Below are positions 17,024 to 25,880 of a DNA stretch of 64,000 nucleotides, in pieces; the first letter of the stretch is position 1; each line of letters opens with the position of its first letter. The stretch spans positions 2,852,001-2,916,000 of the forward strand of contig NZ_CP126268.1 in assembly GCF_003234795.2 (NCBI RefSeq), written 5' to 3'. The notes below the pieces were generated by a model. That model did no database searches. It saw only the letters and a list, made by a program, of their open reading frames with translations, and was not told the DNA's origin. The stretch is from Curtobacterium sp. MCLR17_032 (lineage in GTDB: Bacteria; Actinomycetota; Actinomycetes; Actinomycetales; Microbacteriaceae). Made by a program: the position numbers and the translations under genes.

Positions 17024-18067
17024 TCAGTTCAGTGCGAGGGGCAGCCCCTCGCGCCGCCAGGCGTCGACACCGCCGTCGAGGACGGTGACGGGCCTCCCGA
17101 CGGTCCGCGCCCACGCGTCGGCCCGCGGCCCGCGCGCGCAGGTGACGACGACGTCCCCGTCCGGCAGGGCGGCGTCCCCGTGGACCGACCCGGCGATCAC
17201 GCCGGTGGCCCACTCCTCGGCGGTGCGGACGTCGACGAGGGTCAGGGTGTCGGCCGGGTCGGCCAGGCGGGCGGCGAGTGCCGCGGGCGAGATGCGTGGG
17301 GCGGCAGCGGCCGCGGCCGCTGCGGCCTGGAGGCCCGTGGGACGTCGCGACGTCGGCCCGCGTCGGATCGGGCTCTCGGTCCACCGCCAGCGCCGGGCGT
17401 CGACCGTCAGGAGTCGGCCGAGCAACGGTTCGCCGAGGCCGGCGACGAGGGCCGTCACCTGCGCGGCCATCACCGACCCGACCGCCCCGCAGAGCGCCGG
17501 CAGCACACCGTCGATCGCGCACGAGCCCTCGTCGGGCAGGACCTCGGGGTGCAGGTCGTGGAAGTCGACGCAGTCGTCCCCCGCGTCGCGGAAGACCGAG
17601 ACCTGGCCGTCGTAGGACAGCACGGTGCCCCAGACGAACGGGATCCCGAGCGGTGCACAGGCGTCCGAGATCGCCCGCGTGACGTCCACCGCGTCGGCGG
17701 CGTCGACCACGACATCGTGCCCGGCGACGTGCTCGGGCCGGAAGCGACCGACGACCGCGACCACGTCGAGCTCGGGGTCGACCGCGCGGGCCCGGGCCGC
17801 AGCGACCTCGGCCTTCGCGGCGCCGACGTCCGCGGTGGTGAAGAGCGTCTGTCGGGACAGGTTCGAGCCGTCCACGACGTCGTCGTCCACGATCGTCAGG
17901 CGTCCGAGCCCACTGCCCGCCAGGTAGGAGACCACCGGCGCGCCGAGCCCACCGGCACCGACGACCAGGACCCGCGCCCGACCGAGACGCTCGAGCACGT
18001 CCTGGCCGGAGCCCGCGAGCGCCGCCGTCCGCGAGCCGAGTCGGCGGCGTGCGGTACTGACGGTCAT
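17024..18067 (-). CDS. moeB: MoeB/ThiF-type adenylyltransferase with rhodanese domain
   Basis: 347 residues. The N-terminal E1-like domain (residues about 15-240) has the nucleotide loop VVGAGGLGAPVVSYLAGSG and the motif DDDVVDGSNLSRQTLF; it adenylates the C-terminal glycine of MoaD. Residues about 260-347 are a rhodanese domain with candidate sulfur-carrying Cys in VVTCARGP. This fusion lets one protein both activate and sulfurate MoaD. A run of nine alanines links the domains. Given moaD nearby, MoeB is more likely than ThiF. The ATG overlaps the upstream TOBE gene. Confidence 0.88.
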   Translation of the reverse strand: MTVSTARRRLGSRTAALAGSGQDVLERLGRARVLVVGAGGLGAPVVSYLAGSGLGRLTIVDDDVVDGSNLSRQTLFTTADVGAAKAEVAAARARAVDPELDVVAVVGRFRPEHVAGHDVVVDAADAVDVTRAISDACAPLGIPFVWGTVLSYDGQVSVFRDAGDDCVDFHDLHPEVLPDEGSCAIDGVLPALCGAVGSVMAAQVTALVAGLGEPLLGRLLTVDARRWRWTESPIRRGPTSRRPTGLQAAAAAAAAAPRISPAALAARLADPADTLTLVDVRTAEEWATGVIAGSVHGDAALPDGDVVVTCARGPRADAWARTVGRPVTVLDGGVDAWRREGLPLALN

Positions 18068-18474
18068 GCGTCCTCCTCAGGACCCGGTGTCTCGACCGTG
18101 ACCATCGTGGCCTTGACCGAGGCGACGGCGACCGACCCGATCTCGAGTCCGAGGTCGCGGACGGCCTCGGAGCTCATCAGCGAGACCACCCGGTGCGGGC
18201 CGCACTGCAGCTCGACCTGGGCCATCACGGTGTCGACGACGAGCCCGGTGACGATGCCGACGAAGCGGTTCCGTGCCGAGCTCCGGACGCCCGACGGGTC
18301 GGCGAGCTGGTCGCCCCGCGAACGGGCGTACTCCGCGAGCTCCCGACCGTCGACGACCGCCCGTCCGACGGCGTCCGTCGCGCGGCTGAAGGTGCCACCC
18401 TCGACCAGGCGGCGCACGGTGTCGTCGCTGACCCCGAGGTACGTCGCGGCGTCACGGATCCGGAGCTGCGTCAT
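18064..18474 (-). CDS. HTH-TOBE molybdopterin-binding protein
   Basis: 136 residues. Residues 1-45 form an excisionase/MerR-like helix-turn-helix (IRDAATYLGVSDDTVRRLVE). Residues about 70-130 are a TOBE/Mop domain (NRFVGIVTGLVVDTVMAQVEL) that in relatives binds molybdate or tungstate. It may act as a molybdate-responsive regulator or store. ATG 18474 follows a TAGGGT -10 box by 7 nt, and the stop overlaps moeB as ATGA, so the pair forms one operon. Confidence 0.85.
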   Translation of the reverse strand: MTQLRIRDAATYLGVSDDTVRRLVEGGTFSRATDAVGRAVVDGRELAEYARSRGDQLADPSGVRSSARNRFVGIVTGLVVDTVMAQVELQCGPHRVVSLMSSEAVRDLGLEIGSVAVASVKATMVTVETPGPEEDA

Positions 18475-18582
18475 GACGACGACCCTAACTGTGGAACGCC
18501 GACCATCGGCTTGTGGACACTCACCGGCTCGGGGGGCACTATGTGCGGTTCCCGTCCAGCGGCGCTCGGTACCGTCTCCGGC

Positions 18583-20235
18583 GTGAGTTCTCCCCGTACC
18601 GGCAGCATCGGCGTCCCGCACGCGGTCCGCCACGTGCCGGTCCGTGCCGGTCTCCGCGGCGCCGTCTCGGCCGCCGCGACCACCGCTGTCCGTACCCCGG
18701 AGCTCACCATCGGTGCACTCGGCGTCGTCATCGCGGCGGCCTTCTCGTGGGTCCCGTCAGTCTGGTACGACGAGGCCGCGACCGTCACCAGCGCGCAGCG
18801 TTCCTGGCCCCAGCTGTGGGCCGAGCTGCATACCGTCGACGCGGTGCACGGTCTCTACTACGCACTCATCCACACCTGGTTCTGGCTGGTCGGCTACACG
18901 CCGTTCACGCTGCGACTGCCGAGCGCGCTGGCCATCGGCGTCGCCGCCGCACTCGTGGTCGCCCTCGGTCGTCGGATCGGCGGCAAGCGCCTCGGGATCA
19001 CCGCGGGCATAGTGTTCCTGCTCCTGCCCCGGGTGCAGTGGGCCGGCACCGAGGGCCGCCCCTACGCCACCATCACGACCCTCTCCGTCTGCCTGACGCT
19101 CGTCGGACTGACCGCGCTCCGTCGCAGCCGACGGGGCCGGGCGACCGGCTGGTGGGTGGCGTACGGCGTGCTCGCCGTCGTCGCGGTCGCGTTCAACGTG
19201 TACCTCTCGCTCGCGGTCGTCGCACACGCCGTGGCCCTCGCCTGGACGCTGCTCGCCGAGCGGCACGCCCTCCGCCGGGCCACCGTCTCGCGCACCGGCC
19301 GGATGCCCGGCGCCCCGCTCGTCACCCGTCGCGTCCTGGTCCGGTGGGTCGCAGCAGCAGCGACCGCCGCGGTCGTCGTCGCGCCGTTCGTCCTCGTGGT
19401 GTCGTCCCAGGCGAAGCAGATCGGCTGGATCAAGGGCATCGGCACCGGCACGTTCCGGCAGGTCTTCTCGACGGCGTGGTTCGGCGCCTCCGGCCCGTAC
19501 GCCGCGATGGCGTGGACGCTCATGGCGATCGGCGTCGCCACCGCCCTGGTGCACGCGCGTCGTCAGGCTCCGTCCGCCCGGGCCGTCGTCCGGGCGCAGG
19601 CCGTCCGTGTGGCGCTCCCGCTCGTCGTCGTCCCGACCACGATCCTCCTGCTCGCGACCGCACTGGGCGAGCGTCTCTACTCCCCGAAGTACGCGTCACT
19701 GAGCCTGCCGTTCGTCGCGGTCCTCATCGCCCTGGCGCTGACGTTGATCCGGCCGAAGGCGCTGCTCGCGGTCGCCGTCGCCGCGCTCGTCGTCCTGTCG
19801 GTCCCCGCCGCCGTCGTCGTGAAGGGGCCGGAGGCCAAGTCCGACTCGACCTGGGCCCAGGCCGCGTCGATCATCAGCACCGAGCGCGCCGCCCGCCCGA
19901 GCGCGAACGAGGGCGTCGTGTTCGGCAGTGTCTACCGCCACCCGACCACGACGGCGGAGATCATCAAGGTCTCCTACCCGGAGGCGTTCGCCGGGCTCAC
20001 CGACCTGGCCGTCGGCGCGAACGGTGCCGACCAGGGCGTGCTGTGGAACCGGAACGCGGACCTCGCCTCGACGGTCCCCGCCCGTCTCGGCGACATCGAC
20101 ACCGTCTGGTACGTCGGCGGCACGTCGCGCACGATCCGGCCCGAACTGAAGGCCGTGCTCGCGGAACAGGGGTTCCGTCCGGTGCACAACTGGCAGACCG
20201 GCAAGGTCATCATGACGGAGTTCGTCCGCTCCTGA
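18583..20235 (+). CDS. GT-C type membrane glycosyltransferase (GT39-like)
   Basis: About 550 residues with some 10 TM segments. The loop after TM1 has VPSVWYDEAATVTSAQRSW, where the paired Asp-Glu matches the catalytic acid position of GT39-like enzymes that use polyprenyl-phospho-sugars. GTG 18583 was chosen because a TACCGT -10 box (18570-18575) lies 7 nt upstream; ATG 18541 lies ahead of that box. A C-terminal extracytoplasmic domain (about residues 430-550) follows the membrane part. The donor and acceptor are unknown; cell-envelope mannosylation is likely. Confidence 0.78.
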   Translation: MSSPRTGSIGVPHAVRHVPVRAGLRGAVSAAATTAVRTPELTIGALGVVIAAAFSWVPSVWYDEAATVTSAQRSWPQLWAELHTVDAVHGLYYALIHTWFWLVGYTPFTLRLPSALAIGVAAALVVALGRRIGGKRLGITAGIVFLLLPRVQWAGTEGRPYATITTLSVCLTLVGLTALRRSRRGRATGWWVAYGVLAVVAVAFNVYLSLAVVAHAVALAWTLLAERHALRRATVSRTGRMPGAPLVTRRVLVRWVAAAATAAVVVAPFVLVVSSQAKQIGWIKGIGTGTFRQVFSTAWFGASGPYAAMAWTLMAIGVATALVHARRQAPSARAVVRAQAVRVALPLVVVPTTILLLATALGERLYSPKYASLSLPFVAVLIALALTLIRPKALLAVAVAALVVLSVPAAVVVKGPEAKSDSTWAQAASIISTERAARPSANEGVVFGSVYRHPTTTAEIIKVSYPEAFAGLTDLAVGANGADQGVLWNRNADLASTVPARLGDIDTVWYVGGTSRTIRPELKAVLAEQGFRPVHNWQTGKVIMTEFVRS

Positions 20236-20296
20236 CGGTCGCCCCGATCGACGGCCGCCGCTGATGACAGTCGCGCCGATCCACGGCCGTCGTCAG
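20233..20296. repeat. two imperfect 32-bp direct repeats between convergent genes
   Basis: TGACGGTCGCCCCGATCGAC (from 20233) recurs as TGACAGTCGCGCCGATCCAC (from 20265), each followed by a similar 12-nt tail. The first copy contains the stop codon of the glycosyltransferase gene, and the second reaches the ispE stop. This is a local tandem duplication of a gene end. Confidence 0.75.
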
Positions 20297-21225
20297 TGCA
20301 GGACGCGGGCGCCGTGCACCGGGCCGTTCGCCCGCAGTGCCACGAAGCCGGACGCACTGAGCGCGACCTGCACCTCGAGCGCGGCGTCGCGGTCCGGCAC
20401 GAGGAACGCCACCGTCGGCCCGCTGCCGGACACCAGTCCGGCGAGGGCACCGGAGCGCTCCCCCAGCTCCAGCGTCTCCGCCAAGGCCGGCTGCAGCCGC
20501 ATGGCGGGGGCCTGCAGGTCGTTGTGCAGGTTCTCGGCCAGGAGCTCGGCGTCACCGGCTCGGAGGGCCTGCAGCACCTGCGCCTCGACGACGGGGGTGC
20601 GCGGTGCGGGCGAGATGTCGGCCCGGTAGCGCTCCCGGTGCTCGTCGAGCGCGCGGTACACCGCCGGGGTCGAGAGACCGGTCTCGCTGAGCGCGAGGAC
20701 CCAGTGGAACTCGCCCTTCGCCAGCGCCGGGCTGAGTTCGTCACCACGACCGGTGCCGACGGCGGTGCCCCCGGCGAAGGCGAACGGCACGTCGGCGCCG
20801 AGTTCGGCCGCCAGGCGCAGCAGTTCGTCCCGCCCGAGGCCGGTGCCCCACAGGGTGTCGACGGCCAGGAGGGTCGCGGCGGCGTCCGCCGAGCCTCCGC
20901 CCATGCCACCGGCGACCGGCACCTGCTTGTCGATCGTCAGGTGCACGCCGCCGCGGTGGCCCGCGGTCCGGGCGACCAGACGGGCGGCGCGGATCGCCAG
21001 GTTCGTGTCGTCCGTCGGCACGGACGAGGTGTCGATCGGCCCGGTGAACCGTACCGAGAAGTCGTCGGCGCGCTCGGCGGTGACGTCCTCGTACAGGGAC
21101 ACGGCCTGGTAGGCGGTGGCGATGTCGTGGTAGCCGTCGTCCTGCAGCGCCCCGACGGACAGGTGGACGTTGATCTTGCCCGGTGCGCGCGTCCGCACCC
21201 GATCCGGAGCGGGCGTCGACGTCAT
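20293..21225 (-). CDS. ispE: 4-diphosphocytidyl-2-C-methyl-D-erythritol kinase
   Basis: 310 residues, GHMP kinase family. It phosphorylates CDP-methylerythritol in the MEP isoprenoid pathway. Motifs: [13 protein letters not shown] at the N-terminus, the ATP loop [16 protein letters not shown] near residue 100, and the third motif [16 protein letters not shown] 21225 follows a TAGGTT -10 box by 6 nt. Downstream of rsmA is a frequent position for ispE; here it lies next to metY instead. Confidence 0.96.
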   Translation of the reverse strand: MTSTPAPDRVRTRAPGKINVHLSVGALQDDGYHDIATAYQAVSLYEDVTAERADDFSVRFTGPIDTSSVPTDDTNLAIRAARLVARTAGHRGGVHLTIDKQVPVAGGMGGGSADAAATLLAVDTLWGTGLGRDELLRLAAELGADVPFAFAGGTAVGTGRGDELSPALAKGEFHWVLALSETGLSTPAVYRALDEHRERYRADISPAPRTPVVEAQVLQALRAGDAELLAENLHNDLQAPAMRLQPALAETLELGERSGALAGLVSGSGPTVAFLVPDRDAALEVQVALSASGFVALRANGPVHGARVLH

Positions 21226-21234
21226 GCGACCAAC

Positions 21235-22563
21235 CTATCCCCGTCCGGGTCGGGCTCCGGTCGCGTCGGCCGCTGCGGCGAACCCGCGCCGCAGGTCCGC
21301 GATGACGTCGTCGACGTGTTCCAGGCCGATCGACAGCCGGATCAGCCCCTCGCCGACACCGGCGGCGGCGCGCTCGGACGGGGTCATCTGCACGTGGGTG
21401 GTCGACGCCGGGTGCACCACCAGGGACCGGACGTCCCCGATGTTCGAGACGTGGTCGAAGAGCTCGAGCGCGGCGACGAACCGGCGCCCGGCCGCGACCC
21501 CGCCGATCAGGTCGAACGCCAGGACGCTCGACGGCCCCTTCGGCACGTAGCGCTGCTGCAGGTGGTGCCAGGGCGAGCTCGGCAGGCCGGCGTAGTGCAC
21601 GTGCTCGACCTGCTCGTGCCCGTCCAGCCAGGACGCCACCGTCGCCGCGTTCGACACGTGCCGGTCCATCCGGAGCGACAGGGTCTGGATGCCCTGCAGC
21701 ACCAGGAACGCGTTGAACGGGGCGATCGCCGGACCGAGGTCCGCCGACAGCTTCGACCGGGTGCGCTGGATGAAGGCGCGGCGCCCGAACTTCTCAGCGA
21801 AGTTCGTGCCCGAGAACCCCGAGTGCTCGGTCGTCGTCAGCTGCGGGTACTTCTCCGGGTACGCGGCCCAGTCGAACGAGCCGGCGTCGACGATGAGCCC
21901 GGCGATCGCACTGCCGTGTCCGGCGAGGTACTTCGTCGCCGAGTGCACGACGATGTCCGCGCCGTGCTCGATCGGACGGACCAGGTACGGCGTCGCGATG
22001 GTGTTGTCGACGATCAGCGGGACCCCGGCGTCGTGGGCGACCCCGGCCACCCCGGCGAAGTCCAGGACGTCGCCGCGCGGGTTCGGGATCGACTCCCCGA
22101 AGAACGCCCGGGTCTCGGGGCGCAAGGCGGCGGCCCACTCGTCCAGGTCGGTCGGGTCCTGCACGAAGGTGAACGCGATCCCCAGGTCCTTCAGGGTCGA
22201 CGCGAAGAGCGTGTAGGTCGCGCCGTACAGCGACGCGCTCGAGACGACGTGGTCCCCGGCTCGGGCGAGGCCCAGCACCGCCAACGACGTCGCCGCCTGC
22301 CCGGACGCCAGCGCCAGGGCGGCGACCCCGCCCTCGAGGTCGGCGATCCGACGCTCGAGCGCCGCCGCCGAGGGGTTGTTCACGCGGGAGTACGTGTGCC
22401 CGGGCGCGTTCAGTAGGAACCGGTCGGCCGCGTCCTCGCCGGACGGGTACACGAACGCAGCGGTCTGCGCGATCGGGGGCACGTTCCCGCCGAAGCCCGG
22501 GTCGGCTTTGAAGCCAGCCCGGATCTGCCGGGTCTCGAAGGCCCAGTCGTCCTCGGCGGCCAT
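21235..22563 (-). CDS. metY: O-acetylhomoserine sulfhydrylase-type PLP enzyme
   Basis: 442 residues, the length of MetY rather than the shorter MetB/MetZ. It joins sulfide (or methanethiol) to O-acetylhomoserine to make homocysteine. The PLP lysine is in HSATKYLAGHGS; TYSRVNNPSAAALERRIADL and ASGQAATSLAVL are family signatures. ATG 22563 overlaps the monooxygenase stop by one base (TGATG), so the two are coupled. Other Cys/Met gamma-lyase family activities are possible, but length and motifs favour MetY. Confidence 0.9.
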   Translation of the reverse strand: MAAEDDWAFETRQIRAGFKADPGFGGNVPPIAQTAAFVYPSGEDAADRFLLNAPGHTYSRVNNPSAAALERRIADLEGGVAALALASGQAATSLAVLGLARAGDHVVSSASLYGATYTLFASTLKDLGIAFTFVQDPTDLDEWAAALRPETRAFFGESIPNPRGDVLDFAGVAGVAHDAGVPLIVDNTIATPYLVRPIEHGADIVVHSATKYLAGHGSAIAGLIVDAGSFDWAAYPEKYPQLTTTEHSGFSGTNFAEKFGRRAFIQRTRSKLSADLGPAIAPFNAFLVLQGIQTLSLRMDRHVSNAATVASWLDGHEQVEHVHYAGLPSSPWHHLQQRYVPKGPSSVLAFDLIGGVAAGRRFVAALELFDHVSNIGDVRSLVVHPASTTHVQMTPSERAAAGVGEGLIRLSIGLEHVDDVIADLRRGFAAAADATGARPGRG

Positions 22564-23633
22564 CAGGACACCGCCTCGGCTTCGGCTTCGGCCTCCGCGT
22601 CTGCCGGCACCGACGCGCGGACGAGCGGGATGACCTGCTCGCCGAAGCGCTCCATCTCCTCGAGCTGCGGCGAGAACTGCAGCAGCAGCGTGTCGACCCC
22701 GGCGTCCTCGTACTCGCGGATCCGCGCGGCGACCTGCTCCGGCGTGCCGACGAACTGCGGACGGAGGCCCCGGTTCGACACCGAGTAGTCCTCGAGCGAG
22801 GGGACGTGCTCGAGCTGCGACTTCGAGATGAAGTCCTGGTACGACTCGTACGCCTTGCCGTGCTGCACGTCGGTGATGCGGGCCAGCTCGGCCTGCGCTT
22901 CCTCCTCGGTTTCGCGGACGATCGCGTAGGCCGCCATCCCGAACGCCTCGAACGGCGGCAGCCCGGCGTCCTCGCGACGCTGACGCATCTCGGCGATCTT
23001 CGTCCGGAGTTCCTCGACCGTGCCACCGTGGGTCAGGTAGGCGTCGGCGTAGTGGGTGATGCTCGCCTTGCCGACCTCGCTCTCGCCGCCGGCGTAGATG
23101 CGCGGGGTGACGCGGGGCTTCGGCTCGAGGTGGGCGTTCTCGACGTCGTAGTACTCGCCGTGGAAGCTGTACGGGGTGTCCCGCCACAGGCCCTTCAGGA
23201 TCTCGACGAACTCGGCGGTGCGCTTGTAGCGGTCGTCGTGCTCGGAGAAGATGCCGCCGTACTGCCGTGCTTCTTCCGCCCACCAGGCGCTCACCACGTT
23301 GAAGGTGAACCGGCCGCCGGAGATGTCGTCGATCGTCGCCGCCTGCTTCGCGGTCACCGCCGGCAGGTGGTACCCGGGACGCATCGCCGCCATGATCTCG
23401 AGGCGCTCGGTGGTCGCCGCGATCGCCGCCGCCAGGGCCCACGCCTCGAGACTCGGCGCCGCGACGCCCTTGATGTCGTTGAGGTTCAGCTCCGGCACGA
23501 GCGTCAGGTCGAACCCGATCCGCTCGGCGCGCTGCGCCAGGAGCTTCACGTAGTCGAACGTGACCGGCATCTGCTCGTCGTCGACGTTGCGCAGCCAGCC
23601 GCCGAAGAGCGGGGTCCAGTATCCGAATCGCAC
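22563..23633 (-). CDS. LLM-class flavin-dependent monooxygenase (SfnG/SsuD-like)
   Basis: 356 residues. It is a bacterial-luciferase-like TIM barrel using reduced flavin. MRFGYWTPLFGGWLR opens the barrel; SGGRFTFNVVSAWW and EHDDRYKRTAEFVEILKGLW match the SfnG/SsuD branch that releases sulfite from alkanesulfonates or dimethylsulfone. Its place in front of metY fits sulfur scavenging. The C-terminus is a run of Ala-Glu. No flavin reductase or transporter gene is nearby. Exact substrate unknown. Confidence 0.87.
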   Translation of the reverse strand: MRFGYWTPLFGGWLRNVDDEQMPVTFDYVKLLAQRAERIGFDLTLVPELNLNDIKGVAAPSLEAWALAAAIAATTERLEIMAAMRPGYHLPAVTAKQAATIDDISGGRFTFNVVSAWWAEEARQYGGIFSEHDDRYKRTAEFVEILKGLWRDTPYSFHGEYYDVENAHLEPKPRVTPRIYAGGESEVGKASITHYADAYLTHGGTVEELRTKIAEMRQRREDAGLPPFEAFGMAAYAIVRETEEEAQAELARITDVQHGKAYESYQDFISKSQLEHVPSLEDYSVSNRGLRPQFVGTPEQVAARIREYEDAGVDTLLLQFSPQLEEMERFGEQVIPLVRASVPADAEAEAEAEAVS

Positions 23634-23664
23634 GGGAGAGGTTCCTTGGGTGGTGAGGAGGGAC

Positions 23665-23707
23665 GGACGGGAGGCTCGTCCCGGGTGGTGGGGCGGGCCT
23701 CCCGTCC
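23665..23707. repeat. 43-bp palindromic repeat, copy 2
   Basis: GGACGGGAGGC (23665-23675) pairs with GCCTCCCGTCC (23697-23707); the inner 21 nt pair only partly. It sits between the ATP-grasp gene and the monooxygenase start on the same strand, so inside the presumed operon. Confidence 0.85.
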
Positions 23708-23762
23708 GGTGGATGGTCAGGACGGTGCGGCGGGGGCCGCGCGGGCTGCTGGCCGCGTCGGG

Positions 23763-24761
23763 TCAGGCGTGCGCTGCGGCGGCCGCGTACTCCGCGTCGA
23801 GCAGGCCGCCGAGGAAGCGGGCGATCGAGCGCGGCCCGGAGGCGGGCGCGACCGCCTCGACGGCGGGGTTGTAGTTCGTGTTCGTGTTGATGTCGTACAC
23901 GACGGTGCGGCCGTCGGCGGTCTCCATGAACTCGACGCCGGCGATCTGGATGCGCTGGTCGGCGAGGAAGCCGCGCAGCTGCTGGACCAGCGGGTGGTCC
24001 GCGGTGACCTCGGTGCGGACCGAGAACGTCTCGGTGGCACCGCCGTCGGTACCCGGGACGTCGCACACCGCACCCGCGATGGTCTGCGGGACCTCGCACG
24101 CGTCCGCCGGGCAGAGCTCGAAGCTGCCGGCGCTCGTGTCGACGCGGACCGCGTAGACGAACTCGCCACCGACGAACTCGGCCCGGGTGATGAACGGCTC
24201 GCGCGCCGTCAGGTACTCCTGCAGCAGCGTGATGCCGTCGACCGGCGCCTCGAACTCGGGGCTGTCCACGTACCCGTCGAACTCGGCCAGCGAGTCGAAG
24301 CGGCGGACGCCGAGGCCCTTGCCGCCCTGGTTGTGCTTCGTGATGAACGGGACGTCCTGGCCGTTCGTGAAGGTGGCCGCGGACTGCTTGAGCGTCGTCG
24401 TGCCGAACACCGCGGTCGTCCGGGGCACGTCGAAGCCCGCGGCGCGGAGCAGTCCGTGCTGGGCGACCTTCGACACCTCGAGCTCGAGGACGTGGCTGCC
24501 GCCGACGACCTGTCGCCCGGCGCGCTCGAGCCAGCCGAGCAGCGCCCGGGTGTACTCCTTGCTGTGCTCGTGCCCGCGGGTGTGGCTGCTGGCCGACATG
24601 CGGCTCCAGTAGACGCCCGGCTCCGGCTCGGCAGCCAGGTCGATCTGCCCCTCGGTCAGGAGGATCTCCTGCACCGGGACGCCCTCGGCCTCGAAGGCGG
24701 CGGCGAGCGGCGGGAACCACTCGGGGTTCTCGTGGATGACGTACACGCGCGGAGTGCTCAC
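23763..24761 (-). CDS. ATP-grasp domain protein
   Basis: 332 residues with a RimK-like ATP-grasp fold. FITKHNQGGKGLGVRRF is the glycine-rich ATP loop and lysine, QEYLTAREPFITRAEFVGGEFVYAV the central strands, and VEFMETADGRTVVYDINTN the metal-binding end with Glu, Asp and Asn. Such enzymes ligate an amino group to a carboxylate via acyl phosphate. GTG 24761 follows a TAGGGT -10 box by 6 nt, so it is probably leaderless. It heads an operon with a flavin monooxygenase and MetY, which hints at sulfur-compound handling, but substrates cannot be read from the sequence. Confidence 0.85.
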   Translation of the reverse strand: MSTPRVYVIHENPEWFPPLAAAFEAEGVPVQEILLTEGQIDLAAEPEPGVYWSRMSASSHTRGHEHSKEYTRALLGWLERAGRQVVGGSHVLELEVSKVAQHGLLRAAGFDVPRTTAVFGTTTLKQSAATFTNGQDVPFITKHNQGGKGLGVRRFDSLAEFDGYVDSPEFEAPVDGITLLQEYLTAREPFITRAEFVGGEFVYAVRVDTSAGSFELCPADACEVPQTIAGAVCDVPGTDGGATETFSVRTEVTADHPLVQQLRGFLADQRIQIAGVEFMETADGRTVVYDINTNTNYNPAVEAVAPASGPRSIARFLGGLLDAEYAAAAAHA

Positions 24762-24788
24762 CGCACCACCCTAGGCACGGTGTCGTCG

Positions 24789-24801
24789 CACCTGCCAGGT
24801 G
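24789..24801. promoter_or_regulatory. small inverted repeat upstream of the ATP-grasp operon
   Basis: CACCT-GCC-AGGTG, 28 bp upstream of the start and about where the -35 region should be. A second imperfect palindrome, GGTGT...ACACC, lies about 20 bp further out. An operator for a sulfur-responsive regulator is possible; no known box matched. Confidence 0.35.
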
Positions 24802-24846
24802 TGTGACGTGGTGTTGCAGGCACACCACACTGCTGCCCCCACGACA

Positions 24847-24873
24847 CAACGCCCCGCACTCGGCGGGGCGTTG
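24847..24873 (-). terminator. terminator of the XRE/MmyB-type regulator gene
   Basis: Arms of 11 bp (CAACGCCCCGC at 24847-24857 and its complement at 24863-24873) enclose a 5-nt loop, 49 bp past the regulator stop. It insulates the downstream ATP-grasp operon. Confidence 0.75.
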
Positions 24874-24921
24874 GCTGGGTGCGGGAGGCCCGGAGGCGTC
24901 CTGCACCCCCAGGATACCAGT

Positions 24922-25779
24922 TCAGTGGGGCGCAGCCGAAGCGTCGAAGGACTGCTGGCCGACGACTCCGAGCAGCTCGAGCTTCTGCGCGTCCTCGCTG
25001 CCCGCGGGAGCGGTGAACAGCAGGAGCGCCTGCGCCTGGTCGTCCGTGTGCAGGACCTGGCAGTCGACGGTGATCCGGCCGAGTTCGGGCTGCACGATGG
25101 TCTTGTTGTCCGACCAGCGACTCGCGACCTCGTGCAGGGCCCAGAGCTCGGCGAACTCGGGGCTCCGCCGTTCGAGTTCCGCGATGAGTTCGCTCACCCG
25201 TCGGTCCCCCGGGCCGGCCAGCCCGACCGCGGCCCGGAGCGACGCCACCACGACCCGGCCCAGGTGTTCGTGCTGCTCGGCCGCGTACTTCGCCCGTTCG
25301 GTGCCGCTCACGAACCACCGCCACGCCTGGTACCGCTCGTTGCCGGCCAGACCCACGGACGTGCCGAGGAGCGCCGCCGCCATCGGGTTCTCGACGAGAG
25401 TTTCCCCCAGGTGGTTCACGACGATCGCCGGGGTGTCCGCCAGCCGGTCCAGCACGCGGAGGATCGCGGGGTCGACGTGGTCGGCGCGGTGCATCCGGAC
25501 GGGCGCGTTCTGCCCGGTCAGGTGGAACAGGTGGTCGCGTTCGTCGAGCGAGCACCGGAGGGCACGGGCGATCGCGGCGACCATCTGCTCCGACGGCTGC
25601 GGGCCGCGCTGCTGTTCGAGCCGCGTGTAGTAGTCGACGGACATGCCGGCGAGGGCCGCCACCTCTTCACGACGGAGGCCCGGGGTGCGCCGCCGAGCGC
25701 CGGCCCCGATCCCGACGTCCTCCGGGCGGAGCAGCTCCCGTCGGCGGCGGAGGAAGTCGGCGAGGGCTGCACGGTCCAT
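24922..25779 (-). CDS. XRE-family regulator with MmyB-like ligand domain
   Basis: 285 residues. The N-terminal HTH spans about residues 28-85 (TPGLRREEVAALAGMSVDYYTRLEQ), a hallmark of this actinobacterial family. The C-terminal part (about 105-265) is the PAS-like MmyB domain, which in relatives binds a fatty-acid-like ligand. It is transcribed divergently from the dehydrogenase at 25881-26621, whose expression it probably controls. The start ATG follows a CAAACT -10-like box. Confidence 0.9.
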   Translation of the reverse strand: MDRAALADFLRRRRELLRPEDVGIGAGARRRTPGLRREEVAALAGMSVDYYTRLEQQRGPQPSEQMVAAIARALRCSLDERDHLFHLTGQNAPVRMHRADHVDPAILRVLDRLADTPAIVVNHLGETLVENPMAAALLGTSVGLAGNERYQAWRWFVSGTERAKYAAEQHEHLGRVVVASLRAAVGLAGPGDRRVSELIAELERRSPEFAELWALHEVASRWSDNKTIVQPELGRITVDCQVLHTDDQAQALLLFTAPAGSEDAQKLELLGVVGQQSFDASAAPH

Positions 25780-25880
25780 GCCCCCAGTTTGCTGCGTCCG
25801 TCACGCCGGAGCCAGGGAGCGCCGGTCCCCCGATGACCGCGCTCTGGTTGCCCCGACCCGCACGGCGCATCGTGGTGGTC

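Noticed and set aside
24774..24846. A SAM-type riboswitch upstream of the sulfur operon
   Set aside because: The -10 box lies 6 nt before the start codon, leaving no leader RNA to hold an aptamer.
21235..24906. A single minus-strand frame of over 1200 codons covering three genes
   Set aside because: The metY part ends at ATG 22563; upstream sequence in this frame is out of frame with the clear monooxygenase and ATP-grasp genes and is Arg/Pro-rich antisense-like text.
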